Assembly: GCA_045541475.1 (NCBI GenBank)
Contig: JAZQJI010000034.1
Span: 3,088 to 67,087, forward strand
Direction of reading: 5' to 3'
Origin: RGIG3077 sp045541475
Lineage (GTDB): Bacteria > Bacillota > Clostridia > Oscillospirales > Ruminococcaceae
Length of the DNA: 64,000 nucleotides
The translations under genes and the position numbers were made by a program. Under the pieces are notes generated by a model that was not told the DNA's origin, ran no database searches, and saw only the letters and a list, made by a program, of their open reading frames with translations. Below are positions 50,566 through 60,352 of the stretch, piece after piece (position 1 is the stretch's first letter; the number at the start of each line of letters is the position of its first letter).

Positions 50566-51522
50566 ATGAAATATTACGTAGGTATTGATTTGGGCGGCAC
50601 TAACATTGTTGCAGGTGTTGTGGATGAAAACTATAACATTCTTTCAAAAGCAAGCAGAAAGACAAATTGTCCGAGAAGTGCTGAAGAAATTGCCGCTGAT
50701 ATGGGTGAGTGCGCAATTGAAGCAATTGCAAAGGCAAATTTAAATCAAAATGATATTGAGTGGATTGGTATAGGCACACCCGGTATTGCCAACAACGAAA
50801 CAGGCGTTATTGAATATGCCAACAACTTAGGCTTTAAGGATGTTCCCATGGCGGAATATATCAAGAGAAAGATTGATAAGCCCGTATATCTTGCAAACGA
50901 TGCAAACGCTGCCGCTTACGGCGAGTTTGTTGCAGGTGCAGCTAAGGGCGCCAAAAATGCTGTATGCATTACACTTGGCACAGGCGTTGGCGGCGGAATT
51001 ATCATTGACGGCAAGATTTATGCAGGTTCAAACTGTGCAGGTGCAGAAATCGGCCACATGGTTATTGAAGTTGATGGCCCCGATTGTACCTGCGGTATGA
51101 AGGGCTGTTTTGAGGTGTTCTCATCCGCAACCGGTCTTATCAGAATGAGCAAGGAAGCTATGGAGCAGGATAAAAACAGCGCTATGTGGAAGATTTCCGA
51201 AGAGCACAACGGCAAGGTAAGCGCACGCACATCATTTGATGCAATGCGCGCAGGTGACAAAACTGCAAAGGCTGTTGTGGATAAGTACATTAAATATCTT
51301 GCAATGGGCATTACAAACACAATCAATATATTCCAGCCTGATATTCTTTGCATAGGCGGTGGTGTTTGCAATGAAGGAGATACTCTGCTTCTTCCCGTAA
51401 AGGCACTTGTTGCTCAGAACGTTTACACAAGAAACAGCGATAAAAACACAGAAATTGTTATTGCAAAGCTCGGCAATGATGCAGGCATCATCGGTGCGGC
51501 TTTCCTTGGCAACGCACAATAA
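50566..51522 (+). CDS. ROK-family glucokinase
   Basis: Phosphorylates glucose (or a related hexose) with ATP. The 318-residue protein has the phosphate loop GIDLGGTNIVAGVVD, NDANAAAYGEF, TLGTGVGGGIIIDGKI and the ROK zinc motif DCTCGMKGCFE with the preceding EIGHMV His. There is no N-terminal helix-turn-helix, so it is an enzyme and not a NagC-type repressor. It lies between manA (40 bp) and glmM (24 bp). Sugar specificity within ROK is hard to fix; glucose is most likely. Confidence 0.88.
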   Translation: MKYYVGIDLGGTNIVAGVVDENYNILSKASRKTNCPRSAEEIAADMGECAIEAIAKANLNQNDIEWIGIGTPGIANNETGVIEYANNLGFKDVPMAEYIKRKIDKPVYLANDANAAAYGEFVAGAAKGAKNAVCITLGTGVGGGIIIDGKIYAGSNCAGAEIGHMVIEVDGPDCTCGMKGCFEVFSSATGLIRMSKEAMEQDKNSAMWKISEEHNGKVSARTSFDAMRAGDKTAKAVVDKYIKYLAMGITNTINIFQPDILCIGGGVCNEGDTLLLPVKALVAQNVYTRNSDKNTEIVIAKLGNDAGIIGAAFLGNAQ

Positions 51523-51546
51523 TTTTTAAGGGAGATTGGCATTAAT

Positions 51547-52917
51547 ATGGGCAAGTATTTCGGCACGGACGGCTTCAGAGGCGAGGCAAACGTAACCCTT
51601 AATGTTGAGCACGCTTTTAAAGTTGGCAGATTTTTGGGTTGGTACTACCGTAAAAATTCGGGTAAGGAATGTAAAATCGTCATCGGTAAGGATACACGCC
51701 GTTCAAGCTATATGTTTGAGGATGCGCTTTGCGCAGGCCTTACGGCATCGGGCGCAAATGCATATCTTCTGCACGTAACAACAACTCCGTCGGTTTCGTA
51801 TGTGGTGCGTACTGAAGGTTTTGATTGCGGTATTATGATTTCTGCAAGTCACAACCCTTATTACGATAATGGTATTAAGCTGCTTAATGCAAGCGGTGAA
51901 AAAATGGAAGAAGATACAATCGCCCTTATAGAAAAATATCTTGACGGCGATTTGGAGTCTTTGGGTATTAGCGGTACCGATTTGCCCTATGCTACCGGTG
52001 ATGATATCGGCTATACGCAGGATTTCAGCGCAGGCAGAAACCGTTACATCGGATATCTGATTTCGCTTGCTGTATATTCTTTCAGAGGCAAAAAAATTGC
52101 ACTTGATTGCGCAAACGGCAGTGCGTGGATGATTGCAAAAAACATTTTTGATGCGCTTGGCGCACAAACACTCGTTATAAATGCAAGTCCAAATGGTTTG
52201 AATATTAACGAAAACGCAGGCTCCACACACATTTCGCACCTTTGCGAATATGTAAAGCAAAATGGTTGTGATGCAGGCTTTGCTTTTGACGGCGACGCTG
52301 ACCGTTGTCTTGCTGTTGATGAAAACGGCGATGTTATCGACGGCGATGCAATACTTTACATATACGGTGTATATCTTAAAAACAGAGGAAAGCTTTTAAA
52401 CAACACTGTTGTTACAACGGTAATGTCTAATTTCGGTCTTTACAAGGCGTTTGAAAACGCAGGCATTGATTACGAAAAAACTGATGTCGGCGATAAATAT
52501 GTTTACGAGTGTATGCAGAAAAAAGGCCACAGACTCGGCGGCGAGCAATCGGGACATATCATTTTCAGCAAATATGCAACTACGGGTGATGGCATCATTA
52601 CCGCTTTGAAAATGATGGAGGTTATGATTGCATCTAAACAGACTTTGAGCGAGCTTGCAAAGCCGTTTGTTAAGTATCCGCAGGTGCTTGTTAACGTAAG
52701 GGTTTCCGATAAGGCTAAAGTTCAAAATGATGAACGCGTTAAGGCGGCTATTGAAAAAGCTTCGGCAGAGCTTGGAAATTCCGGCAGAATTTTAGTGCGA
52801 GAAAGCGGAACAGAACCGCTTATCCGTGTTATGGCAGAAGCTGAAAGCGAGGAAATCTGCAAAAAGTTGACTAACGATATTGTAGCTGTTGTTGAAGAGG
52901 TTTCAAAGTCGCTGTAA
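51547..52917 (+). CDS. glmM: phosphoglucosamine mutase
   Basis: Converts glucosamine-6-phosphate to glucosamine-1-phosphate for peptidoglycan. The 456-residue protein has GTDGFRGEAN at the N-terminus, the phosphoserine loop ISASHNPYYDNGIK, the Mg site DGDADRC, GEQSGHI and the C-terminal RESGTEPLIRVM. SD is GGGAG. It is last of the manA-glucokinase-glmM cluster. Confidence 0.95.
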   Translation: MGKYFGTDGFRGEANVTLNVEHAFKVGRFLGWYYRKNSGKECKIVIGKDTRRSSYMFEDALCAGLTASGANAYLLHVTTTPSVSYVVRTEGFDCGIMISASHNPYYDNGIKLLNASGEKMEEDTIALIEKYLDGDLESLGISGTDLPYATGDDIGYTQDFSAGRNRYIGYLISLAVYSFRGKKIALDCANGSAWMIAKNIFDALGAQTLVINASPNGLNINENAGSTHISHLCEYVKQNGCDAGFAFDGDADRCLAVDENGDVIDGDAILYIYGVYLKNRGKLLNNTVVTTVMSNFGLYKAFENAGIDYEKTDVGDKYVYECMQKKGHRLGGEQSGHIIFSKYATTGDGIITALKMMEVMIASKQTLSELAKPFVKYPQVLVNVRVSDKAKVQNDERVKAAIEKASAELGNSGRILVRESGTEPLIRVMAEAESEEICKKLTNDIVAVVEEVSKSL

Positions 52918-52940
52918 TTATATCTTGATACAAACGCAAA

Positions 52941-52979
52941 AATACCCACTTGTGCAAACCAAGTGGGTATTATTTTTTT
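52941..52979 (+). terminator. terminator of the glmM operon
   Basis: AATACCCACTTG pairs perfectly with CAAGTGGGTATT (12 bp) and is followed by ATTTTTTT; converging genes. Confidence 0.9.
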
Positions 52980-52992
52980 GTCTTGTATTTGA

Positions 52993-53916
52993 TTATTGGG
53001 GAGTGAGATTTTGGTTTTCCGTTTCCTCGTTAATATCCTCGATTACTCCTTTTAAAGCGTTAAGGGCAACATCAAAATTGCGCTGCATTTCTTCGGTGTA
53101 TTTTGCATTTGGCACAACAGCACGCAAAGCAATGTACATATCGTCAACGGTTGGTTCTTCAACGCCGCACATAGCCTTAAAAGCGGTGCCGTCAACGTAA
53201 TAGCCGTAGTTGTTTATATTTTCGTCATCAATATAAAGCTCTAAATCGGCAAGCGTATCGCTCGGGTAAATAACGTCATCAAGTGAAGGGTCCGCAATAA
53301 TCAGCACGGTATCGCCCATTTGGAACTGCGCCGCCATTGAAGTGTTGTTGGAATGATAAATATCATTCGTTACGGCATCGTTGGAAGGGGAGTAGTACAG
53401 CAAAGCCACATTAACTTCGCCGTCGCCGTTAACGTCCTCGCAGTTTGCCTCAAAAAGCGAAATCAGGTTGCTTTGGTAATAATACATATCATTTTCAGGG
53501 CTAAGCAGCATTATATACATATCATACTTAACCTGCGTTACGGTATCGTAAATGATATAGCCCAAAATTGCCGCCATAAACACACCAAAGCCAAGCCACC
53601 ATTTGTTGTGGTAAAAAAATGTGGAAATCTTTTCTTTTAAGGTGTATTTTTTCTTCTCAGGGACGCTCTCTTGTTTCGGCTCTTCCTCAACGTTTTGCTT
53701 TTTCTTCAAAAGTTCAATTTTTTCGCGGTGCAGATTTTTTTCGTAAGCTTCACGCTCTGCACGCTGTGCTTCAATACGTTCCTGCTCTCTTCGCTCCGCT
53801 GCTTCAATGTCCTGCTGTTTCAACTCCTTCGCAACCTGCCATGCGCTTTTGGCAGGGCTTGATTTTTCCTCGTTATCAGCAGGATTTTCATTAATCCTTT
53901 CGTTTTCTGCTGCCAT
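52993..53916 (-). CDS. membrane-anchored protein with coiled-coil N-terminus
   Basis: 307 residues. About 95 charged residues predicted to form a coiled coil (QQDIEAAERREQERIEAQRAEREAYEKN) precede one transmembrane helix (WWLGFGVFMAAILGYIIYDTV). The outside part includes ANCEDVNGDGEVNVALLYYSPSND, an EF-hand/dockerin-like calcium loop, and beta strands (GDTVLIIADPSLDDVIYPS). No known family. The coiled coil is cytosolic, so the protein may connect a cytosolic partner with the surface. It begins 18 bp after the tcdA gene in the operon fhs-tcdA-this. Confidence 0.72.
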   Translation of the reverse strand: MAAENERINENPADNEEKSSPAKSAWQVAKELKQQDIEAAERREQERIEAQRAEREAYEKNLHREKIELLKKKQNVEEEPKQESVPEKKKYTLKEKISTFFYHNKWWLGFGVFMAAILGYIIYDTVTQVKYDMYIMLLSPENDMYYYQSNLISLFEANCEDVNGDGEVNVALLYYSPSNDAVTNDIYHSNNTSMAAQFQMGDTVLIIADPSLDDVIYPSDTLADLELYIDDENINNYGYYVDGTAFKAMCGVEEPTVDDMYIALRAVVPNAKYTEEMQRNFDVALNALKGVIEDINEETENQNLTPQ

Positions 53917-53934
53917 TTTTTTCCTCTCAATGCA

Positions 53935-54639
53935 TTACTTAAAGCAAATATCTTTTATAATTTCGCCCGCAAGCATTAAGCCTGCGCTTGAAGGCACATA
54001 AGATATACTGCCGATTATTTTCTTTATATCTTTATCTTGATTTTCATCAACCGTTGGTTTTATAGCCTCTTCGGAAGAAAAAACCACTTTAAGTTTTTCT
54101 ATTTTGCGTTTGCGCAGTTCGTGTCGCATTACCCTTGCAAGTGGACACCCCGATGTTTCAAAAATATCTTTAACTTCAAAAGCACCGCAATCAAGCCTGT
54201 TTCCTGCGCCCATGCATGATATTATCGGAATGCCGAGTTTATTTGCATTTTCTATAAGCTTAAGCTTGCTCGCAACCGTATCTATACAATCAGCAATATA
54301 ATCAATATCATCAAGGTTAATTTCATCGCCCGTGTAAAAGCAGTTGTGTGCAAAAACCTCAGCATCGGGGTTGATATCGGCAAATCTTTGCTTTGCCACC
54401 TGCACCTTTGGTATGCCAATGGTGGATTTTAACGCAAACAGTTGGCGGTTAAGGTTGGTTTCATCAAATACTTCTCCGTCAACAATAGTTATTTTGCCCA
54501 CGCCTGCACGCACAAGAGCTTCTGCTGTAAACGAGCCGACACCGCCTATGCCAAATATGGCAACATGGGCGTTTTTTAAATTTTCAACGCCCTTTGTGCC
54601 AACAAGCATTTTTGTGCGTGTATAAATATCGTTTGCCAT
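53935..54639 (-). CDS. tcdA: tRNA threonylcarbamoyladenosine dehydratase (ThiF/MoeB family)
   Basis: An E1-like ATP-dependent enzyme of 234 residues with nucleotide-binding GIGGVGSFTAEALVRAG, NLNRQLFA, and the TcdA-type segment GCPLARVMRHELRKR. It cyclises t6A to ct6A in tRNAs that decode ANN codons. The stand-alone ThiF domain without rhodanese favours TcdA over MoeB; no MoaD or ThiS partner is nearby. It sits 3 bp downstream of fhs on the minus strand. Confidence 0.88.
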   Translation of the reverse strand: MANDIYTRTKMLVGTKGVENLKNAHVAIFGIGGVGSFTAEALVRAGVGKITIVDGEVFDETNLNRQLFALKSTIGIPKVQVAKQRFADINPDAEVFAHNCFYTGDEINLDDIDYIADCIDTVASKLKLIENANKLGIPIISCMGAGNRLDCGAFEVKDIFETSGCPLARVMRHELRKRKIEKLKVVFSSEEAIKPTVDENQDKDIKKIIGSISYVPSSAGLMLAGEIIKDICFK

Positions 54640-54642
54640 ATA

Positions 54643-56313
54643 TCAGAAAAGACCCGTAATGTTGCCGTTGTCATCACAATCGATTTTAAGTGCCGCAGGA
54701 ACCTTAGGAAGCCCGGGCATTGTCATGATATCGCCGGTTAACGCCACAACAAAGCCTGCACCAAGCGAGGGACGCACATCGCGCACGGTAATTCTGTAAT
54801 TTTCGGGCAAGCCGAGCTTTGCAGGGTCGTCCGAGAGTGAATACTGTGTTTTTGCCACGCAAACGGGTGTTTTGTCCGCTCCGATTGCGGTTAAATCCGC
54901 AATTGCTTTTTCAGCCTGTGCTGTAAAGTTTACGCCGTCGGCACGGTAAATTTCTTTTGCAATTATTTCTATCTTTTCTTTTATGCTTAAGTTTTCGTCG
55001 TAAATCGGTGCAAATTCAGAAGGCTGTGTGTCAATGCTCTCACAAACTGCCTTTGCAAGCTCAATTCCGCCATCGCCGCCCTTTGCAAACACCTCACAAA
55101 GCTCGCATTTAGCACCGCTTTGTTCGCAAACGCTTCTCACAAGTGCAATCTCAGCATCGCTGTCACTTGCAAATCTGTTAATAGCAACCACAACGGGCAC
55201 GCCAAATTTGCGCAGATTTTCGATGTGTGCTTTGAGATTTGTGCTGCCTTTTGCCAAGGCTTCAACGTTTTCGTTTGCCAAATCTGCTTTAGCAACGCCG
55301 CCGTTATACTTAAGCGCACGGATTGTAGCAACAAGTACCACGCAGGCAGGCTTTAGCTTTGCAAAACGGCATTTTATATCAAAGAATTTTTCTGCGCCCA
55401 AATCGGAGCCGAAACCTGCTTCGGTGACGCAGTAATCACCAAGTTTTAACGCAAGTTTTGTAGCGCGTACTGAGTTGCAGCCGTGTGCGATATTTGCAAA
55501 AGGTCCGCCGTGAATAAATGCGGGGGTGTTTTCCAAAGTCTGCACAAGATTGGGCTTTAAAGCATCCTTTAAAAGTGCTGTCATTGCACCCTGTGCGCCG
55601 ATATCGCCTGCATAAACGGGTTTGTTATCAAGAGAATATGCAACCAAAATATTGGAAATGCGATTTTTAAGGTCTGCCAAATCATCAGCAAGACAGAGAA
55701 TAGCCATAATTTCAGATGCAACGGTAATCTGGAAACCGTCCTCTCGGGGTGTTCCGTTAACCTTGCCGCCCATGCCGCATACAATGTTGCGCAGCTGACG
55801 GTCATTCATATCCACACAGCGCTTGAAAAGTACACGTCTTGTATCAATTTTAAGTTCGTTTCCCTGCTGAATGTGATTATCTATCATAGCGCAAAGCAGA
55901 TTGTTTGCCGCACTGATTGCGTGCATATCGCCCGTAAAGTGAAGGTTTATGTCTTCCATGGGCACAACCTGGGCGTATCCGCCGCCTGCAGCACCGCCTT
56001 TAATGCCAAAAACGGGACCAAGCGATGGCTCACGCAGGGCAAGCACACATTTTTTGCCGATTTTCTTCATTGCCATTGCAAGACCTGTGCTTACGGTTGT
56101 TTTGCCTTCGCCCGCAGGTGTGGGGTTGATAGCTGTTACAAGAATAAGCTTTCCGTCTTCGTTTTCTTGTGATTTTTTGATAAATTCTTCACTGATTTTT
56201 GCCTTGTAATGACCGTAGGGCTCGATATATTCTTCGGAGATACCCAAATCAGCAGCAATTTCATTAATTCTTTTCATCTTTGCGCTCTGCGCAATTTCAA
56301 TATCGCTAAGCAT
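54643..56313 (-). CDS. fhs: formate-tetrahydrofolate ligase
   Basis: Makes 10-formyl-THF from formate, THF and ATP; a key step of one-carbon metabolism in anaerobes. The 556-residue protein has the P-loop TPAGEGKTTVSTGLAMA, EPSLGPVFGIKGGAAGGGYAQV and FANIAHGCNSVRATKLAL. Length is family-typical. Short spacing to tcdA suggests co-transcription. No clear promoter was found in the 212-bp gap upstream of it. Confidence 0.98.
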   Translation of the reverse strand: MLSDIEIAQSAKMKRINEIAADLGISEEYIEPYGHYKAKISEEFIKKSQENEDGKLILVTAINPTPAGEGKTTVSTGLAMAMKKIGKKCVLALREPSLGPVFGIKGGAAGGGYAQVVPMEDINLHFTGDMHAISAANNLLCAMIDNHIQQGNELKIDTRRVLFKRCVDMNDRQLRNIVCGMGGKVNGTPREDGFQITVASEIMAILCLADDLADLKNRISNILVAYSLDNKPVYAGDIGAQGAMTALLKDALKPNLVQTLENTPAFIHGGPFANIAHGCNSVRATKLALKLGDYCVTEAGFGSDLGAEKFFDIKCRFAKLKPACVVLVATIRALKYNGGVAKADLANENVEALAKGSTNLKAHIENLRKFGVPVVVAINRFASDSDAEIALVRSVCEQSGAKCELCEVFAKGGDGGIELAKAVCESIDTQPSEFAPIYDENLSIKEKIEIIAKEIYRADGVNFTAQAEKAIADLTAIGADKTPVCVAKTQYSLSDDPAKLGLPENYRITVRDVRPSLGAGFVVALTGDIMTMPGLPKVPAALKIDCDDNGNITGLF

Positions 56314-56462
56314 ATATAAAATCCTCCGTTTTCAAAAAGATAAAGCGTCAAGCTATATATTAATATATTATCATTTTTAACCGCATTTTGCAAGCTATTT
56401 TGCCCATTATCTGACAAAAAATCTGAAATGCATCAGAAATTTGCAAAAATGGAAAAAACCTA

Positions 56463-56491
56463 TTGAAATTTTTTATAATATAAGGTATAAT
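56463..56491 (+). promoter_or_regulatory. sigma-A-type promoter for the YfhO gene
   Basis: TTGAAA, a 17-nt spacer and TATAAT (56486-56491), 35 nt before the ATG. Confidence 0.75.
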
Positions 56492-56526
56492 AAGTTTTAT
56501 CTACGATATCTTAAAAGGAGGTCAAA

Positions 56527-59481
56527 ATGGCTAACAAAAAAACAAGAAGCAGCGCCAAAGCGCAGGAAAAAGTTGCCGCTGAAAGCACTGCTGTAATCTC
56601 CCAAAAAAAGCTGTCAGCCGATTTTAGCGCAAAGAATATCTTTGGTGCAATAAAAAAATGGTGCTACAACAACAGATTTTATCTGGCGGCATTTTTCATT
56701 CCAGTAATTATGCTTTACGCCGGCTGGATATTTTTTGATGTGTTTCCCTTTGGTGATAGCTGTGTTCTCGTACTCGACCTTAACGGTCAGTATATCTATT
56801 ATTTTGAATATCTCAAAAAAGCTATCTGGGGCAGTGAAAGCATAACTTACTGCTGGGGCAGAAACCTTTCGGGCGAATTTATGGGTATTATCGGATACTA
56901 CCTTGCCAGTCCGTTTACTTTGATAGTAATGCTGCTGCCGCAGAGCATGATTCTTGGCGCGTTGTTGATAATGCAGCTTTGCAAAATCGGTGCAAGTGCC
57001 GTTACATTTACCTACTTTATGGTAAAGGGCAAAAATGCTGATCCTATCCGCTCGCTGATATGCGGTACAGCTTACGCACTTTGCGCTTACGCTGTAATTC
57101 AGCTTATGGACCCGATGTGGCTTGATGGTCTTGTGTACTTCCCGCTGATAGCTCTCGGCGTTGAAAGACTTGTCGATTCGGGCAACAAAACCGGATATAT
57201 CGTTCCTTTGGCCCTTATGTTCATTGCACATTTCTACATCGGCTACATGATTGGTATATTCACATTCTGCTACTTCCTTTTCTACTGGCTTACCAGCGAA
57301 AAGAAAGAAAAAACAGGCGTTTACGAAGGCTTTATGACATGGGTGCGCTTTGGCGTTGGCACCATTGCGGCAATATGCATCGGTGCGGTCATGATTCTGC
57401 CCGTGTATTACTCACTTTCACTCGGTAAGTTCGAATTTTCAGAACCCGATATGTCATTTGCAACACAGTTCACCGTGTTCGATTTTCTTACAAAGTTGCT
57501 GCCCTGCAGTTATGATACAGTAAGAAACGAAGGTTTGCCCGAAATTTACACAGGTGTTATCTGTCTTGTTCTTGTGCCTATTTTCTATGCAAACGAAAAG
57601 ATTTCTTTCAGAACAAAGATTTCGTACTCAATGCTGCTTGCAGTGCTGTTCTTCAGCATGTATATCAGACCGGTTGACCTTGCGTGGCACGGTTTCCAGA
57701 TGCCTAACTGGTTGCCTTACCGTTATTCATTCCTTTTCTCATTCGTGTTTGCAACAATGGCTGCAATGGCGTTTGATAAGCTTGATGGCATAAAGCCTTC
57801 GGCATTGGGCGCAACCTTCTTCGGTATAGCTATTTTCTGTCTTGTAATGGGCAGGCTTGATCCTGAAACATACACATGGCTTGACGCTATGGAAAGCATC
57901 TGGATGACAGTTTTCTGTGCTGCTCTTATCTGCGTGTTCCTTTACATGATGATGAAGCATCCCAAGCGCATAGTTTTCCCGCTGTTGATTGTTATGACAA
58001 TGGCTTTGGAAAACGTAACCTGCATTGTTGATACTTTTGAAGATATTGACGAAGACTGTGGATACAGCAAGCAGTCATCATATTATTCATGGCTTGATCC
58101 TGTTAAGGAAGTTTACGAAAAGATTGAATCCCACGAAGATTACGAGGGCAATCAGTCGCCTTACTTCAGAACCGAAAAGACATGGAACAGAACTGTTAAT
58201 GATGCTCTTTATGTTGGTTACAGAGGTCTTACACACTCAAGCTCAACAATGAACTCACCCGTTATCAATTTCCTTGCACAGCTTGGTCTTTGCTCGGAAG
58301 GACATTACACAACGGCAAACGGTTCTACCCCGATTACAGATACTATCTTCGGTATCAAGTACTATATTGATAAAGACGGTCAGTACAAGAATTATCAGGG
58401 CGATGTAAGACTTACAGGCACTAACCCCATGGTGTATCCTGCTTATGAGCTTGTTTACAATCAAAACGGCACTTATGGCGAAAACGACGTAACTTACACA
58501 GTATTTGAAAACCCGAATTATATCGGACTTGGCTACCTTTGCGATACAAAGCTGTACACAGATCAGTTCTTCAGCACAATGACAGCAAACAAGCCTTTTG
58601 AGAATCAAAACAAGATTTTCTCTTCAATTGCAGGCGTTGAGTATACAGAATACTTCAAGCCCCTTAATTTTAATCCTGATACTGATATGCTTCTTTATAA
58701 CATCACTGAAACAAACGCTGTAAACCAGTGGCAGTACACTAAGAACAACGCTTCAGGCGATGCTTATATCGAATTTTATATCACAGCTCAGACATCTGAC
58801 GAAATCTTTTTCTATCTTCCCAGTATCTACGAAAGCAAGGTTAATATCTGGGTTAACTCCGAAAGAGATGAAAACGGTGGTTGGAAGCGCAGCGATTTCA
58901 CTTACAATCACGATTGGGTATCTTCATATTTTGAAGGTGATTACCATACTATCATGAGAATTGATACTTCTGACCTGCTCGCAAGAAACGGTCAGACAGA
59001 GGTTGAGCCCGGTCAGGTATTTGCATTAAGACTTTCAATCCCCGAGGTTGATTATACCTTTATGATAAAGGAACAGCTTCAGTTCTGCTATTTTGATTAT
59101 GATCAGTTTGTTGCAGATTGCGCAAACGTTACAAGCTGGAACATTGAAAAGGCTAAGGATACCTACATCAAGGGTACAATTACCGCAGGCGAAAATCAGA
59201 TGCTTATGACATCTATCTCCTACGAGCCCGGCTGGACAGTTAAGGTTGACGGCAAAAAGACAGAATACGTTGGCATTTGCTGGGCACTTATCGGTGTGTT
59301 CCTCACCCCCGGTGAGCACACAATTACAATGCGTTTCTTCCCACAGGGACTTGCTCTCGGTATATTCCTGATGATTTGCGGTATTGTTGTAACAGTTATT
59401 TTCTACTGCTATGATAATAACAAGAAAATCAAAATGGCTAATATTTCCAAGAGAATTAAAGGCGTTACGAAGAAAAAATAA
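56527..59481 (+). CDS. YfhO-family membrane glycosyltransferase-like protein
   Basis: A 984-residue polytopic protein (GT-C-like). After a basic cytosolic tail, about 13 transmembrane segments occupy residues 55-490; conserved motifs include FGDSCVLVLDLNGQYIYYFEYLK, CWGRNLSGEFMG and YRYSFLFSFVF. The extracellular part (about 500-940) is soluble, then a last helix (GIFLMICGIVVTVIFYCY). YfhO and its paralogues in Gram-positives glycosylate lipoteichoic acid. SD AAAAGGAGG is ideal. Paired with a convergent GtrA gene, another element of polyprenyl-glycan pathways. Confidence 0.88.
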   Translation: MANKKTRSSAKAQEKVAAESTAVISQKKLSADFSAKNIFGAIKKWCYNNRFYLAAFFIPVIMLYAGWIFFDVFPFGDSCVLVLDLNGQYIYYFEYLKKAIWGSESITYCWGRNLSGEFMGIIGYYLASPFTLIVMLLPQSMILGALLIMQLCKIGASAVTFTYFMVKGKNADPIRSLICGTAYALCAYAVIQLMDPMWLDGLVYFPLIALGVERLVDSGNKTGYIVPLALMFIAHFYIGYMIGIFTFCYFLFYWLTSEKKEKTGVYEGFMTWVRFGVGTIAAICIGAVMILPVYYSLSLGKFEFSEPDMSFATQFTVFDFLTKLLPCSYDTVRNEGLPEIYTGVICLVLVPIFYANEKISFRTKISYSMLLAVLFFSMYIRPVDLAWHGFQMPNWLPYRYSFLFSFVFATMAAMAFDKLDGIKPSALGATFFGIAIFCLVMGRLDPETYTWLDAMESIWMTVFCAALICVFLYMMMKHPKRIVFPLLIVMTMALENVTCIVDTFEDIDEDCGYSKQSSYYSWLDPVKEVYEKIESHEDYEGNQSPYFRTEKTWNRTVNDALYVGYRGLTHSSSTMNSPVINFLAQLGLCSEGHYTTANGSTPITDTIFGIKYYIDKDGQYKNYQGDVRLTGTNPMVYPAYELVYNQNGTYGENDVTYTVFENPNYIGLGYLCDTKLYTDQFFSTMTANKPFENQNKIFSSIAGVEYTEYFKPLNFNPDTDMLLYNITETNAVNQWQYTKNNASGDAYIEFYITAQTSDEIFFYLPSIYESKVNIWVNSERDENGGWKRSDFTYNHDWVSSYFEGDYHTIMRIDTSDLLARNGQTEVEPGQVFALRLSIPEVDYTFMIKEQLQFCYFDYDQFVADCANVTSWNIEKAKDTYIKGTITAGENQMLMTSISYEPGWTVKVDGKKTEYVGICWALIGVFLTPGEHTITMRFFPQGLALGIFLMICGIVVTVIFYCYDNNKKIKMANISKRIKGVTKKK

Positions 59482-59497
59482 TTTAAGTTAATAAAAA

Positions 59498-59533
59498 AAC
59501 AGCTTGCTCTTTTATGAGTAGGCTGTTTTTTTG
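59498..59533 (+). terminator. terminator of the YfhO gene
   Basis: AACAGC pairs with GCTGTT, with TTGCTC/GAGTAG inside, followed by TTTTTT. Confidence 0.82.
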
Positions 59534-59550
59534 ATACTTTTTTCTTTTAA

Positions 59551-59618
59551 ACAAAAGGGCGATTTTTGTTGTATTTAACAATCAATAAAGCCCCCGAAAT
59601 GCTCTGTCGGTAGCAACC
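59551..59618 (+). repeat. short intergenic repeat, copy B
   Basis: The core at 59582-59618 matches 11915-11950 (see copy A). Here the end also forms a compact hairpin (GTCGGT-AGCA-ACCGAC) followed by TATTTTTTG, which overlaps the stop of the convergent gtrA gene. Confidence 0.6.
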
Positions 59619-59620
59619 GA

Positions 59621-60118
59621 CTATTTTTTGAAAACAAGCTTGCTGAGCAGGTAGTTAGCAATAAAAATAACAAACTGGCTGATAATTGTAATAATTGTTT
59701 CGGAAATGCCGATCAAATCGCAGCAGATGAAAAACATAAGCCATTCCATGCCCAAGGTTGCCAGCCTTGCCGAGTAGAACGAAACAAAAACCTTGAAAAA
59801 TTCTTCTCTTGTTTCGGTTTTTGCGTTAAAAACAAAGCTTTTGTTTGTAAAAAACGCAAAGGTTACGGCAGCTATCCACGAAAAAATAACAACCGCAGTT
59901 GTGCGCCAGGGTTGTCCTTTATCTACAATTACAGCAAAGCCTAAAAATTTTGTTAGTATTGAAACAAGCGTTGTAAGCACCCCGATAAATACATACATAA
60001 TTATTTCTTCGTATTTATCATACAATTTTTCAAGCTTTATTAATTTAAAGCACGCACGGAAGAATGCGTGCAGCCATGTCTTTTTTTCTTGATTGTTTGT
60101 GTTTTTTGTATTGTTCAT
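59621..60118 (-). CDS. GtrA-family flippase-like membrane protein
   Basis: A 165-residue protein with four hydrophobic helices: IIMYVFIGVLTTLVSILTKFL, TAVVIFSWIAAVTFAFFTNKSFVF, a third near SARLATLGMEWLMFFICC and IITIISQFVIFIANYLLSKLVF. The NKSFVF and NYLLSKLVF motifs are typical of GtrA, which is implicated in moving undecaprenyl-linked sugars. The ATG at 60118 follows AGGAAAG; the frame extends upstream without start evidence. It is separate from, and convergent with, the YfhO gene. Confidence 0.85.
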   Translation of the reverse strand: MNNTKNTNNQEKKTWLHAFFRACFKLIKLEKLYDKYEEIIMYVFIGVLTTLVSILTKFLGFAVIVDKGQPWRTTAVVIFSWIAAVTFAFFTNKSFVFNAKTETREEFFKVFVSFYSARLATLGMEWLMFFICCDLIGISETIITIISQFVIFIANYLLSKLVFKK

Positions 60119-60272
60119 AGTTTTAATCTTTCCTGAAAATTTATTGCATATCCATGTAATATGATAGCAAGAAAACACAAAAATTTCAATAGCTTTTGCA
60201 AATTTGTGCATTTTTTCGTTGCAATGCACAATTGCAAGGATAAAATAATCTGTCAATCAGCAATATGGGGTA

Positions 60273-60301
60273 TTGAAAAATTATGATTTATGTGATAAAA
60301 T
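60273..60301 (+). promoter_or_regulatory. sigma-A-type promoter for the CNNM/CorC gene
   Basis: TTGAAA, a 17-nt spacer and TAAAAT (60296-60301). Confidence 0.6.
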
Positions 60302-60352
60302 ATATCAGTAAAGGTATATCAAAGAATAATATAATAACGGAGATTTTGTTTT

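Noticed and set aside
53935..54639. MoeB/ThiF sulfur-carrier activating enzyme
   Set aside because: The HELRKR-type motif and lack of moaD/thiS neighbours fit TcdA better.
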